Source of the DNA: Cyanidium caldarium
Lineage: Eukaryota > Rhodophyta > Bangiophyceae > Cyanidiales > Cyanidiaceae
Assembly: GCA_026184775.1 (NCBI GenBank)
Contig: JANCYW010000015.1
Location: 248,001-312,000, forward strand
Reading direction: 5' to 3'
DNA: 64,000 nucleotides
The notes under the pieces: model-generated
Told to the model about the DNA's origin: nothing
Database searches by the model: none
The model's input: the letters and a program-made list of their open reading frames with translations, nothing else
Program-made: the position numbers and the translations under genes
Part shown: positions 1-8,855 of the stretch, one piece after another
Position numbering within the stretch: position 1 is the first letter of the stretch
Layout: the number at the start of each line of letters is the position of its first letter

Positions 1-1125
1 AAAATCCTCGGAGTGTCGCGGGATGCGGACGAGGCGGCGCTCAAGCGCGCTTACCGCAAGTTGGCGATGCGGTGGCACCCGGACAAGAATCCAGACAACA
101 AGGAACTGGCCGACCGCAAGTTCAAGGAGGTCAGCGAGGCCTACCAAGTGCTGATCGACCCGCGCAAGCGCGAGGTGTACGACAAGTTCGGTGAGGAGGG
201 CGTGAAGTCGGGCATGGCGGAGAATGGCGGTGCCGGGCCTGGGGGTGCCGGCGGGTTTCCGGGCGGGTTCGGTGGTGGTGGCGGCGGCATGCCTGGCGCC
301 AACGGCGGCACGTTCTTCTTCTCCTCCGGCGGCATACCGGGAGCGGCGAGCGCGAGCGGTGGTATGCCGGGCGGCATGGGCGGTTTCGGTTTCCAAGATC
401 CCGAGGAGCTGTTCCGGGAATTCTTTGGCGGCGCTGGTGGCGGCAGCAGCGGCCTCGGCGGCATGTTCGGCGCCCGCCCCGGCAGCGGCCGCAGCCGCTC
501 TCACCTCTTCGGCGGCCGCAGCGGCCCCAACCTCTTCGGTAGCATGGACACCGGAGGCATGCAGCCGGGTGTCGCCCCCACCAAGGCGGAAGACCACGAA
601 GTGCCGCTGGCGCTGTCGCTGGAGGAGATGTTCACCGGCACCCAGAAACGCATCAAGCTCACCAAGCGGATACGCGACGCCACCACCGGACAGATCATGC
701 CAGTGGAGAAGATCCTCACCATCGATATCCGTCCCGGATTCAAGCAGGGAACCAAAATTCGTTTCGCCAAAGAGGGCGACGAGCTGGACCCCAACCAGAC
801 GCCCGCGGACGTCGTGCTCATTCTGCGACAGAAGCCGCACCCCACTTTTGAGCGCGTGGGCAACGACCTGGTGCACAACGTGTCGGTGCCGCTCAAGGAT
901 GCGCTGTGCGGCACGGAGGTAGAGTTGACCCATCTGGATCGCCGCCGGCTGCGCATCAAAGTGCCGGAGCTGATCGCGCCCGGCCACGAGAAGCGCATCG
1001 TTGGGCTGGGCATGCCCAACAGCAAGGATCCCAGCAAGCGCGGTGACATGATTTTACGATTCCGAGTGCAGTTCCCGAGCCACCTCTCCGATGAACAGAA
1101 ACGGCAACTGCGCGCCATCTTGTAA
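1..1125 (+). CDS. Type II DnaJ/HSP40 co-chaperone (5' end outside window)
   Basis: The frame is open from base 1 ([10 protein letters not shown]...), so the gene begins upstream of the window; a GTG at base 13 is not a true start. Visible order: J domain with the HPD motif at visible residues 26-28, a long Gly/Phe-rich linker (about 70-190) with many GGMPGG-like stretches, then two C-terminal substrate-binding domains to residue 374. No CxxCxGxG zinc-finger repeats are present, which makes it class B (DNAJB1/Sis1 type). These proteins stimulate Hsp70 ATPase and deliver unfolded clients, mostly in cytosol and nucleus. No targeting signal can be judged because the N-terminus is missing. It converges on the DUF1295 gene, 65 bp away. 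Confidence 0.93.
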   Translation, partial: KILGVSRDADEAALKRAYRKLAMRWHPDKNPDNKELADRKFKEVSEAYQVLIDPRKREVYDKFGEEGVKSGMAENGGAGPGGAGGFPGGFGGGGGGMPGANGGTFFFSSGGIPGAASASGGMPGGMGGFGFQDPEELFREFFGGAGGGSSGLGGMFGARPGSGRSRSHLFGGRSGPNLFGSMDTGGMQPGVAPTKAEDHEVPLALSLEEMFTGTQKRIKLTKRIRDATTGQIMPVEKILTIDIRPGFKQGTKIRFAKEGDELDPNQTPADVVLILRQKPHPTFERVGNDLVHNVSVPLKDALCGTEVELTHLDRRRLRIKVPELIAPGHEKRIVGLGMPNSKDPSKRGDMILRFRVQFPSHLSDEQKRQLRAIL

Positions 1126-1190
1126 ACGTCGACCGGCTCGTCGGTGGTGTCTGGCCGTGGAGGTCGGCGCCGAGAGCGCATGAGCACACC

Positions 1191-2156
1191 TCACATCGCT
1201 TTCTCGGCTGGGCGTCGCGGCGGCAACGGTATCAGCCGACTGGTGCGACGCTGATAGGCGCGATACGCCTCGCCGTACTTGCTGGCGCTGAGCTTCTCGG
1301 TCAGCCAGGTGCTGCCCTGGAATAGCGCACTCAGTTGCAGGGCGCCCACCGCGGTCCACAGCGCCGGCAGTTGCGTCGGCCGCAACGCGCCGTCCCACAC
1401 GCACGCCAGCGAGAAGAGGTTCAGCGACCACCACATCATCTGCTCGGCGAAAAAGTTCGGATGCCGTGAGTAGCGGAACAGGCCGCGCGTCAGAAAGCCG
1501 TGCCGCACGTCCGCATCGGGATGGCGGGCGCGCTGCGACAGGGGCACCGCGTGCTTGGCATTCTGAAAGTGCCACTGCTGCTCATCGGCGACCGTTTCGA
1601 CAATCCAAAACAGCACAAATGCCGCCGTTGCCACCCCGTCGACGACGTTCAGCGGCTGCTGCGCGTGCAAGTACGCCTGCCACGCCGGCCAACACAGACA
1701 CAGCAGCAGCCAGTGCTGATACAGACAGATAAAGCCGATGTTGAAGATAGTCCACAGGAAGGGATTGGTGATCTGCCGCCGGAGGTACGGCCAGCGATAG
1801 TCCTCCGCGCCCGAGTACCCGCCTTTGCGCGCAAAGTTGTAGGTCATGCGCGCGGACCACATGAACACCAGCGACAGGATCACCCACTGGCGCGCAGACG
1901 GCGCCGGGTGATTCACCCGCGCCACCGTAAACCACGCCACGTACACCAGAGGGGTGACAGACCACATCATATCCACCTGCGAGTGACTGCCAGTCTGTAC
2001 CGACCGCACGTACGCCGATGTCGCGAAGAGCAGCAGCAGCCACAGCGCCACCGCGAGCGCCAGCGGCGACGGTCCGGTGGTGAATGTGGACCAGAGGGAC
2101 AGCGCGTCCAGCGGACGCGCTGCCAACTGAAAGCCCGCTACAGTCACGGCGTCCAT
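1191..2156 (-). CDS. DUF1295 / steroid 5-alpha-reductase-like membrane protein
   Basis: A hydrophobic multi-span protein of 321 residues. The C-terminal half carries the DUF1295 hallmark GLFRYSRHPNFFAEQMMWW, followed by a conserved Lys/Tyr-rich tail (KYGEAYRAYQRRT). The family is related to the C-terminal domain of 3-oxo-5-alpha-steroid 4-dehydrogenase and to isoprenylcysteine methyltransferases; its substrate in algae is unknown. The start chosen is the ATG at 2156 (MDAVTVAG); an in-frame extension to 2234 adds 26 basic residues with no homology signal. It is convergent with the DnaJ gene. The upstream region contains a 13-bp inverted repeat listed separately. Family assignment is firm; biochemical role is unknown. 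Confidence 0.85.
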   Translation of the reverse strand: MDAVTVAGFQLAARPLDALSLWSTFTTGPSPLALAVALWLLLLFATSAYVRSVQTGSHSQVDMMWSVTPLVYVAWFTVARVNHPAPSARQWVILSLVFMWSARMTYNFARKGGYSGAEDYRWPYLRRQITNPFLWTIFNIGFICLYQHWLLLCLCWPAWQAYLHAQQPLNVVDGVATAAFVLFWIVETVADEQQWHFQNAKHAVPLSQRARHPDADVRHGFLTRGLFRYSRHPNFFAEQMMWWSLNLFSLACVWDGALRPTQLPALWTAVGALQLSALFQGSTWLTEKLSASKYGEAYRAYQRRTSRLIPLPPRRPAEKAM

Positions 2157-2547
2157 GATGAAGCGCACGCTGCACCTTGTCAAGCTTCCGCCTGGAGGAT
2201 TCTTGTGTCGGTACCTGTACGCGCGGGTGTGCACTCGGTCTGTTCACCTGCAGCGTAGACGCGGAAAGTGTGCCCACATTCCGCGTTCCCCGCCGCCAAT
2301 CTCGCGTCGCGTGCGCCACGCATCTGCGCGCGCGTGGTGGAGCGCACACAGAACGCGGAATGTCGACGGAGGAGGACGGATGGGGCGGCGGCACGGAGAG
2401 TCGCGCATCAAGGGGACGTGGGCGTCGATGGCTGTTGTGATACGCAGTACGCTGCAGGCGCCATGCTCTTCGCACAAAAGTCCACATGGAGCAGCGCTTC
2501 CCTCTCATCCCTTCATTGCATCCCCTTTACGCCTACTCCATCCCGGC
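2157..2547. other. Intergenic, upstream of the DUF1295 gene
   Basis: Holds the presumed promoter of the DUF1295 gene and the 3' flank of SPC3 (both on the minus strand). I see no RNA gene. The only structure noted is a 13-bp inverted repeat pair. Confidence 0.6.
2276..2363. repeat. 13-bp perfect inverted repeat
   Basis: acattccgcgttc at 2276-2288 and its exact reverse complement gaacgcggaatgt at 2351-2363, with 62 bp between them. It lies 120-207 bp upstream of the DUF1295 start codon. It could be a pair of protein-binding sites or chance; no transposon ends are recognisable around it. Confidence 0.6.
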
Positions 2548-3081
2548 TCATCGGGTAATGGATTCAGTCGGCAAGTCGAGTCGCAACTGCGTCTTGCCCT
2601 TCACGTGCCCGCTCACGTATCGCGCCAGATACGGCATGATCATGTACTGCAGACCGATGCGAACCTCTTGGCCGTCCAGCGCATCGTCCTCAAAGGCCCG
2701 CAGCGGAAACTTGGCCTTGATATTCCGCAACTCCATTCGGGTGGCATTGCGCGACGGCAGCACGCGGTCCCAGAGGACGGCGCGATCGCGGCCGTCGTTC
2801 CACTCGGCCACCACCGTGACGAAAATCTGTCGCACCGTCCAGTGCCACAGCGTCGACCAGTCCATCTGCACATCCAACCCTAGCAGCACTTGTTCGGTGC
2901 CGGATCGCGACCCGCCGCGCCGGTGCGCCAACACCCGCGCCTCCAGCAGCTGCACCGGCGGCAGACGGGCCACCGCCTGCCGACAATCCCACCACCCCAC
3001 CGCACCCTGCACCGCCCCCATCACCATGAATCCGAGCAGGATGACAGAGGTGTACGAGATGAGTCGATTCTTCCAGGTCAT
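2548..3081 (-). CDS. SPC3: Signal peptidase complex subunit 3 (SPC22/23)
   Basis: 177 residues: a short N-terminal cytosolic stub, one membrane anchor (about residues 7-26, YTSVILLGFMVMGAVQGAVG) and a lumenal domain with the family signature VTVVAEWN...RAVLWDRVL. SPC3 is the non-catalytic lumenal subunit that stabilises the ER signal peptidase, which trims signal peptides from secretory proteins. The start at MTWKNRLIS (3081) matches the family length; the open frame continues upstream to 3219 with Arg-rich sequence that lacks family similarity. It is divergent from the DUF924 gene, with 266 bp between the starts. Confidence 0.9.
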   Translation of the reverse strand: MTWKNRLISYTSVILLGFMVMGAVQGAVGWWDCRQAVARLPPVQLLEARVLAHRRGGSRSGTEQVLLGLDVQMDWSTLWHWTVRQIFVTVVAEWNDGRDRAVLWDRVLPSRNATRMELRNIKAKFPLRAFEDDALDGQEVRIGLQYMIMPYLARYVSGHVKGKTQLRLDLPTESITR

Positions 3082-3347
3082 TGTACCGGATCGAGAGAAA
3101 GGATGGGGCGCCTCCGCAGTAGACCGTGCGTGAAGGCGGGCGGTTGAAACACGTTGCGATCGCCGTCGTCGCGGTGGGTTCCCACGGCGGGTTGTGCGTT
3201 TCGTGGCGGTTTGCAGCACGGCATGCCGCCTGCACTCGGGATCGGTGAGCTTCCGTAGAATATCGTGGACCAGTTCGGACCTCGTTGATCGTCTTGTTCG
3301 TTATTGACGGAGTGGTCAGTGCGTGCGCAGTATCCCTACACCGTCCG

Positions 3348-4232
3348 ATGCCGCAGCAAAAGTTGTGTCTGCAGACGGTGGACGATGTGCTGGCGTACTG
3401 GTTTGATGGGGTGACCACGCGCGAGGAGCGTCGGGAGAAGATGTCCTCGCACGACTTCTTCAACAAAATGGCTCCCAAGTGGTTCATGGGACGAGACGCG
3501 GACTTTATCCGGGTGCAAACGGCTTCGGCGGAGTTGGTGCACCGGGCGGGACGTGACGAGCTGCACGACGGCGAGTGGGCCACGCCTCGCGGGTACTTGG
3601 CGCTTATTCTGTTGACGGATCAGTTTCCCCGGTCAATATGGCGGGGCACAGCGGAAGCATACCAGTACGATGAGCGGGCGCAAGCGCTGTCAGCGCACGT
3701 CGTCGACCACGGTTGGGACAAGACGCACTTTTACTACGCCGAGCGCATATTCATCTACTTGCCGTTCGAGCACAGTGAGCGGGTAGAGCACCAGCGTCGC
3801 GCGGTGGAACTGATGAAAAACGCTGCCAGCGACACATCCTGGCGGCTCTGGTTTCACAACCGCTTCGGGGTGAACGTGCGCATGGCCAAGCAGCACCTGC
3901 GCATCATCGAACGCTTCGGGCGTTTCCCGTACCGCAACGACGTGCTCGGTCGCGAATCCACCCCCGACGAACTGCGTTGGCTCGCATCACCCGACCTGCC
4001 GATATTCGCTCGCAGCCAGCTGTCCGAAAAGACCCGCGCCGCCTTGGCAGAGTACAAGGGCCATGCCGCTGGCGATGGCAGCGCCGCGGGCCGCCAGACG
4101 AATCACCGCTCTGGATCGTCATCCTGGACGCCTATCAAACGGACAGCGCCGTGGCTCGCGGCCGCCACCGCCGTCGGCCTGAGCGCCACCGCCGCCTATC
4201 GCCTCTACCGAATACGACAATCACAAGCCTAA
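3348..4232 (+). CDS. DUF924 family protein with C-terminal membrane anchor
   Basis: 294 residues from the ATG at 3348 (MPQQKLCLQ). Residues about 10-190 match the bacterial-type DUF924 domain: YWFDG..., LALILLTDQFPRSIWRGT, ERIFIYLPFEHSE. This all-helical TPR-like family has no established function. Unlike the soluble bacterial proteins of about 180-200 residues, this one has about 100 extra residues: a Ser/Gly-rich linker and a hydrophobic C-terminal stretch (APWLAAATAVGLSATAAY) followed by a short basic tail, the layout of a tail-anchored outer-membrane protein of mitochondria, plastids or ER. AATAAA overlaps the stop codon (4229-4236) and may act as poly(A) signal. A bacterial origin of the core is an inference. 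Confidence 0.85.
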   Translation: MPQQKLCLQTVDDVLAYWFDGVTTREERREKMSSHDFFNKMAPKWFMGRDADFIRVQTASAELVHRAGRDELHDGEWATPRGYLALILLTDQFPRSIWRGTAEAYQYDERAQALSAHVVDHGWDKTHFYYAERIFIYLPFEHSERVEHQRRAVELMKNAASDTSWRLWFHNRFGVNVRMAKQHLRIIERFGRFPYRNDVLGRESTPDELRWLASPDLPIFARSQLSEKTRAALAEYKGHAAGDGSAAGRQTNHRSGSSSWTPIKRTAPWLAAATAVGLSATAAYRLYRIRQSQA

Positions 4233-4560
4233 ATAAAGCGGGACGCTTGTGCAGGACAAAGGAGTATGCCGTCCCAAATGTGTATAACCAGCTCGGCGCA
4301 ACTCGCTGCCCCAATGCTGTCGCCTGGGCGCCGTGGCGTCCTCGCGGCTCGCCCTCGTCCGCCCTCGTCTGCCCTCTGCACGCATGCCGCGGAGGCGTCT
4401 GTCGCGTCCCCGCAACGAAATCGGGCGTGACATCGAATCGGCACGACGCCAATGGCGGGAACGCGCGACAGACGCGTTTTCGGGGTGGCACCCGCGCCCG
4501 CTCTCCGACATTCGCGTTGCTGCACATCGTGCGTGTGCGGAGTAGCGTGCGCTCTACTCC
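4233..4560. other. Intergenic, upstream of FTSZ
   Basis: 328 bp of GC-rich sequence between the tandem DUF924 and FTSZ genes; it should hold the FTSZ promoter. No RNA gene or repeat seen. Confidence 0.55.
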
Positions 4561-5778
4561 ATGTCTGCTTGCGGTTTCATTCAGGTTCCGGCATCTGCCT
4601 TACGCGGCCGCCAGCGAGCGCAGCGTACTCGCGCCCGCCCTTCGCCTCTCTTTATGGTTACGGGGGCGGGCGGTTCGCCTGCCGCCCGCCGCTTTCCGCC
4701 CGCGATGGTGCCGCAGCGCGACCAGCACCTGCACCAGACGGTCGGTATCCAGCGGGCGTTGGCCGCGGGTGAGGCGCACAATCTGGCGCCATCGAACGGG
4801 CAGACGCCGCCGCCTTGCGTGGTGAAAGTGTTCGGGGTGGGCGGCGGGGGCGGCAATGCGGTATCGCGCATGCTGGAGGATGAGGATTTTCACGGTGTGC
4901 GGTTTGCGGTGGCCAACACCGACCACCAAGTGCTGAGAGATTTTCACGCGCGTTTCTCCACACAGAAGCGGAACGGGGTGTTGGAGGCGGTGGTGCCGCT
5001 GGGCGATGCCACCTGTCGCGGTCTGGGGGCGGGTGGCGAGCCCAAGGTCGGCCAGGCCGCCGCCGAAGAGTCTTACGATGCCATCGCGCAGGCCATCGGC
5101 GTCGGCACCGATCTGCTGTTTGTGACTGCGGGTATGGGCGGCGGCACGGGCACCGGCGCCGCGCCGGTCGTCGCCGAAGTCGGCAAAAAACTGGGCGCGC
5201 TCACCGTGGGCGTGGTCACCAAGCCGTTCGCCTTCGAAGGCCGTCGTCGCATGCAACAGGCACTGGACGGGGTGGCAGCGCTGCGCGACAAGGTGGACAC
5301 GCTGATCGTCATCAGCAACGACCGGTTGATGCACGTGGTGCCCAAGAACATGCCGCTCAAGCGGGCGTTCTGCGTGGCCGACGACGTGCTCAAGCACGGC
5401 GTGCGCGGCATCTCCGAGCTGGTGACCCGGCCGGGCCTCATCAACGTCGATTTCGCCGATGTCAAATCGGTCATGGCCGAGAAGGGCTACGCGCTACTCG
5501 GCCTCGGCGTCGGCAGCGGCGAGCAGCGCGCCCGCGAAGCCGCCCTCGCGGCGGTCTCCTCGCCGCTGCTCGACTTTCCGCTGAACAACGCCAAAGGCGC
5601 CGTGTTCAATATCTGCGGCGGGCCCGACATGTCATTGAGTGAGGTGAACCAGTGCGCGGAAGTGATTTACGAACACCTCGACGACGACGCCAGCATCATC
5701 TTCGGCGCTACGGTGGACCCGCTGCTGGGACCGCGCGCGGAAATCTCCGTCACCGTGGTCGCCACCGGGTTTGCGTAG
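4561..5778 (+). CDS. FTSZ: Plastid division GTPase FtsZ, short C-terminus
   Basis: 405 residues. The first ~80 are Ala/Arg/Ser/Pro-rich and resemble a plastid transit peptide. The core starts at VVKVFGVGGGGGNAVSRM and contains the GTP-binding signature GMGGGTGTGAAPV, the synergy (T7) region GLINVDFADVKSVM and the C-terminal subdomain up to VTVVATGFA. FtsZ polymerises at mid-organelle into the division ring. Core wording such as GGGGGNAV, SSPLLD and AKGAVFNICGG is closer to cyanobacterial than to alpha-proteobacterial FtsZ, so it should act in the plastid, not the mitochondrion. The protein stops directly after the core: the variable linker and the terminal peptide that binds ZipA/ARC6-type partners are absent. 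This fits the FtsZB class described in Galdieria, whose partner FtsZA keeps the tail. Confidence 0.93.
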   Translation: MSACGFIQVPASALRGRQRAQRTRARPSPLFMVTGAGGSPAARRFPPAMVPQRDQHLHQTVGIQRALAAGEAHNLAPSNGQTPPPCVVKVFGVGGGGGNAVSRMLEDEDFHGVRFAVANTDHQVLRDFHARFSTQKRNGVLEAVVPLGDATCRGLGAGGEPKVGQAAAEESYDAIAQAIGVGTDLLFVTAGMGGGTGTGAAPVVAEVGKKLGALTVGVVTKPFAFEGRRRMQQALDGVAALRDKVDTLIVISNDRLMHVVPKNMPLKRAFCVADDVLKHGVRGISELVTRPGLINVDFADVKSVMAEKGYALLGLGVGSGEQRAREAALAAVSSPLLDFPLNNAKGAVFNICGGPDMSLSEVNQCAEVIYEHLDDDASIIFGATVDPLLGPRAEISVTVVATGFA

Positions 5779-5878
5779 CGATAGCGCACACAAGTTGCGC
5801 GCCAAGGCTGTCATCACCTCGGGCATAAACCGACCGGTCGGAGCACCGCCGCGCGCCTCCTCGCCCTACTTCCTCCGC

Positions 5879-8158
5879 TCACATCGTTAACGGCGCCATG
5901 CCCCGCGACACCCGTACGCGATGCAACCACTCCACCACGCGCGCGTCCCGCTTGCGCAACACCAGCGCCTTGCGCGGGTCGCCCCGCTCCCACCCGCGAA
6001 AGATCGGACTCGGCACCCGCAGGATACCATGCTCGATATCGTCTAGACAGTAATCCAGGGTGAACACCCGATAGAAGTACTCGGTGAAGAAGCGATCATC
6101 GCGCAGTCCGTTGCGCATCGGGGAGCCGTGCACCAGCCACACGTGCACCAGCAGCACGTTGTACACCGCGACCCAGAAACGCACCCGGTCGGCGTCGGCG
6201 TCCACGGTGCGCGGGTCGACCGACTGCAGTTGCGCGGCGGCAAAGAGGTAGTCGGCGCTGAGGCGACCACCGTGGGCGCGAACGTGCGCCGCCTCGCGTT
6301 GAATACGCGCCAGCAGTCGGCCCACCAGATCGAGCGGGCTGGTGAGGATCGGGTTGCCGGTGAAACCGCTGGCCAGGTTGAGCACCCGGCGCGCCGGCTG
6401 TCGCCATCGCTCGTGGGCGGCGTACAGGGTCTCGGCGGCGACGTCGGTGTTGGCGTTGGCGCGAGCAACGGTCGCCGAGGCCACCGCATTGGCCGCCGCC
6501 TCCGCCGCCGACGTCGACAGGGGCGGCATTGCCCGCGATTCCCGGCGGCCGCCGGCGTGCGTCACCGACCGCGGCCACCAGGCGTTGAGCGCCTTGGTCA
6601 CTTTGAGGAGGCTGCTGGCGGATTCGACGGCCACGCCCGCCGCCGCGTCCAGCGAGAATCCCTCGCGGCGCTCGCCGAGTTCGATGCCCACCAGCCGCGA
6701 GGCGTCCACCCGGTGCAGATGTCGAAAGTCAATGCGTTTGAAGAAGGCGTGACGTTTCAGCGCCTCCATGCCGAGGCGCTGAGCCGGGTTCTTGGTCAGC
6801 AGGCGCTCCACCAGATCCTTGCCGCTGTTGGACGGCAGGCAGCTCTTGGGGAAGCTGACGTCATCTTTGAGGATACTCTGGAAGAGCAGATAATCGGTGG
6901 CGCCGTGGAACGGCAGCTCGCCGCCGCAGAGCATCTGGTAGAGCACCACGCCGAGCGCCCACAGGTCGCTCTCGAAACTGCCGGCCGGTCGTTCGCGCCG
7001 CAGCTGCTCCGGTGACAGGTACGCGAACGTGCCCACAAAAGTGTCCGCTGCCGGGGCGACCGCGTCGATGCCGCTATCGTCCACGGTTGCCGCACTGGTC
7101 GCAGGACGGGAGCGCATCGATGGCCGTCCGATCCAGTCATCGTCGGGCGTCTTGCCCACAATGGCCGCCACTCCGAAGTCGGCCAGCTTGCAGTGGCCGC
7201 CGCCGCCGATGAGCACGTTGTGCGGTTTCAAGTCGCGGTGCACGATACCGCGCCGATGCAGCGCGTCCACCGCCGATACGATCTCCGCAAAGTAGAAGCG
7301 TACCGCATCGATGCTGAGCGGTGGCGGTGCGGCGCCGGAGTTGCCACCGCTGTTGCTGCCGCCGCCGCCGCCGCCGTTGGAGGATACGCTGCTGGCGCGC
7401 CGAGCGCGCGCGGGCACCGGCGTCTCCACCATGTGGAGACGTCGTCGTTGAATCAACCGCGACAGATCCCCGAACGGGCACAACTCACACACTACGTACA
7501 GAAAGTGGTCATCCTCCATGATGGTCGCCAGCTGCACGATGTTCGGGTGTCCCAGCACCAGTTGCAGACACTGCTGCTCAATGCGCAACGACGCCACCTG
7601 CCCCTGGCGATGCGCCAGCGCCTTGGACACCACCTTGACCGCGTACTCCCTCTCGGTGGGCAGGTAGGTGGCTCGGAGTACTTTGGAGCAGGCGCCTTCG
7701 CCGATCAGCTCGGTCGCTTTGAAATCGGTGCGCTGCGCGCCCGCCAGTTCCAAACGCGGCGCGTCCGGCAGCCACGCCACAAAGGACTCGGAGCCACTGC
7801 TGCCGCTGCCGGTGGCGTCGGTCATGGAGTCGTCGGATAGTGGGAGCCGAGTCTGGTACGTCGGCGAACGCGTCTCGTCGCACAATGCCTTACGCGCCGA
7901 CGCCGTTTCAGCTGCGGCTCCCGCCACCCGCTCCACCCGTTTACTTCCCGTCGACTCACCAACGTTGACACCATTCGAGCCTAGGTCAGGATCAGGGAGG
8001 GACAAGCGACTGAGCGACGCCCGTGGAGAGTGCAGCGCCAGCTCCTCCAGCGACGCCGTTGTCGCAGCACCCGGTCGACCTGGCGGTGCCTGACCCTGCT
8101 GCCCGCGGCCCCACCGCTTCTCTCGCGGCCAGTGACGCGCACCAGCAGCCTTCGGCAT
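5879..8158 (-). CDS. PDK1-like AGC protein kinase fused to a DUF547-like region
   Basis: 759 residues. N-terminal ~145 residues are low-complexity. The kinase domain spans about 146-474: G-loop GEGACSKV (153-160), catalytic Lys175, HRDLKPHN (307-314), DFG (327-329), activation-loop FVGTFAYLSPEQL (374-386) with the phosphorylatable Thr377. Wording and order resemble PDK1, the master activator of AGC kinases. A Gly/Ser-rich insert (255-280) interrupts the kinase between the lobes. PDK1 usually ends in a PH domain; here residues ~576-745 instead carry DUF547 features (FWVAVYNVLLVH, LDYCLDDIEHGILR). The DUF547 part stops before the usual HFALNCGA-type segment, and only 100 bp separate it from the stop of the converging FTSZ gene. 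The kinase is firm; the PDK1 label and any DUF547 role are inferences. Confidence 0.88.
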   Translation of the reverse strand: MPKAAGARHWPREKRWGRGQQGQAPPGRPGAATTASLEELALHSPRASLSRLSLPDPDLGSNGVNVGESTGSKRVERVAGAAAETASARKALCDETRSPTYQTRLPLSDDSMTDATGSGSSGSESFVAWLPDAPRLELAGAQRTDFKATELIGEGACSKVLRATYLPTEREYAVKVVSKALAHRQGQVASLRIEQQCLQLVLGHPNIVQLATIMEDDHFLYVVCELCPFGDLSRLIQRRRLHMVETPVPARARRASSVSSNGGGGGGSNSGGNSGAAPPPLSIDAVRFYFAEIVSAVDALHRRGIVHRDLKPHNVLIGGGGHCKLADFGVAAIVGKTPDDDWIGRPSMRSRPATSAATVDDSGIDAVAPAADTFVGTFAYLSPEQLRRERPAGSFESDLWALGVVLYQMLCGGELPFHGATDYLLFQSILKDDVSFPKSCLPSNSGKDLVERLLTKNPAQRLGMEALKRHAFFKRIDFRHLHRVDASRLVGIELGERREGFSLDAAAGVAVESASSLLKVTKALNAWWPRSVTHAGGRRESRAMPPLSTSAAEAAANAVASATVARANANTDVAAETLYAAHERWRQPARRVLNLASGFTGNPILTSPLDLVGRLLARIQREAAHVRAHGGRLSADYLFAAAQLQSVDPRTVDADADRVRFWVAVYNVLLVHVWLVHGSPMRNGLRDDRFFTEYFYRVFTLDYCLDDIEHGILRVPSPIFRGWERGDPRKALVLRKRDARVVEWLHRVRVSRGMAPLTM

Positions 8159-8855
8159 GAATCAATCGCTTCGCTCGAGAAATCCGCTTTGCCTCCCCCA
8201 AAACAGTGCCATCGAACGCCACACGTTCTCCACCGACAACTCCCGCCCGCGAACACGTACACCGTAAAACTCAATCTGGCGCTCGGCTCGCACGCGATCG
8301 GCCGTCGGGAGCACCGAGACACAGAGAGGAAGCGTGGGGAAGAGGAGGTGAACCCGGGCTCGACACAAGGAGATGCTAGGCCGCAGAGGTGTATCCAAAG
8401 AGATGGGAAAGTGAGAGATGTGTCGCACGAGTGAATGGGGGTGGATAGAAAATGGGATGCTGGCTTTGTCTTTGGATTAAAGGCAGAGCATGTCCACTTG
8501 GTAGACACTCGATGCCGTTTGCTTCCGTCTCCACGATTCCAGCTCTCGTCCTCTGCTTTTATGAGGTGCTCTCTCGTATCAGCCCACATCATCCCACCTT
8601 GTCCCCCGCCGACCACGTTCCGGCGTTCGCGCGTTCGGCGCTTCCTGCTTCCCGCGCGCGGGTGCGCGTTTCGCGCGTAACCCGCCAAAACGCACGGCAC
8701 GAGCGGGCCGCGAAACGACTCGTTCGTCACGGGCGGTTCGGTGATGGACAGACGTTCATCAACTTCCCCGAGTATGTAAGTCTGGTTGAGGGTTTGTCTC
8801 ACTGACTCGTGACCGTCCCGCCGTGGCGTTGCTGCGCCTCCGCACCTCGGGGAGT
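8159..8855. other. Intergenic, two-way promoter region
   Basis: About 700 bp between the divergent kinase and coiled-coil genes. It contains G/A-rich and CG-rich patches and a GTAAGT...CTGAC string near 8776-8811 that could be a short 5'-UTR intron, but nothing confirms it. No tRNA-like fold found. Confidence 0.5.

Noticed and set aside
13-15. GTG at base 13 as start of the DnaJ gene
   Set aside because: The frame is open to base 1 and codes for the usual KILGV of the J domain, so the gene is cut by the window edge.
8776-8811. Possible short 5'-UTR intron (GTAAGT ... CTGAC) before the coiled-coil gene
   Set aside because: No clear AG acceptor tied to a coding change; cannot be supported without transcripts.
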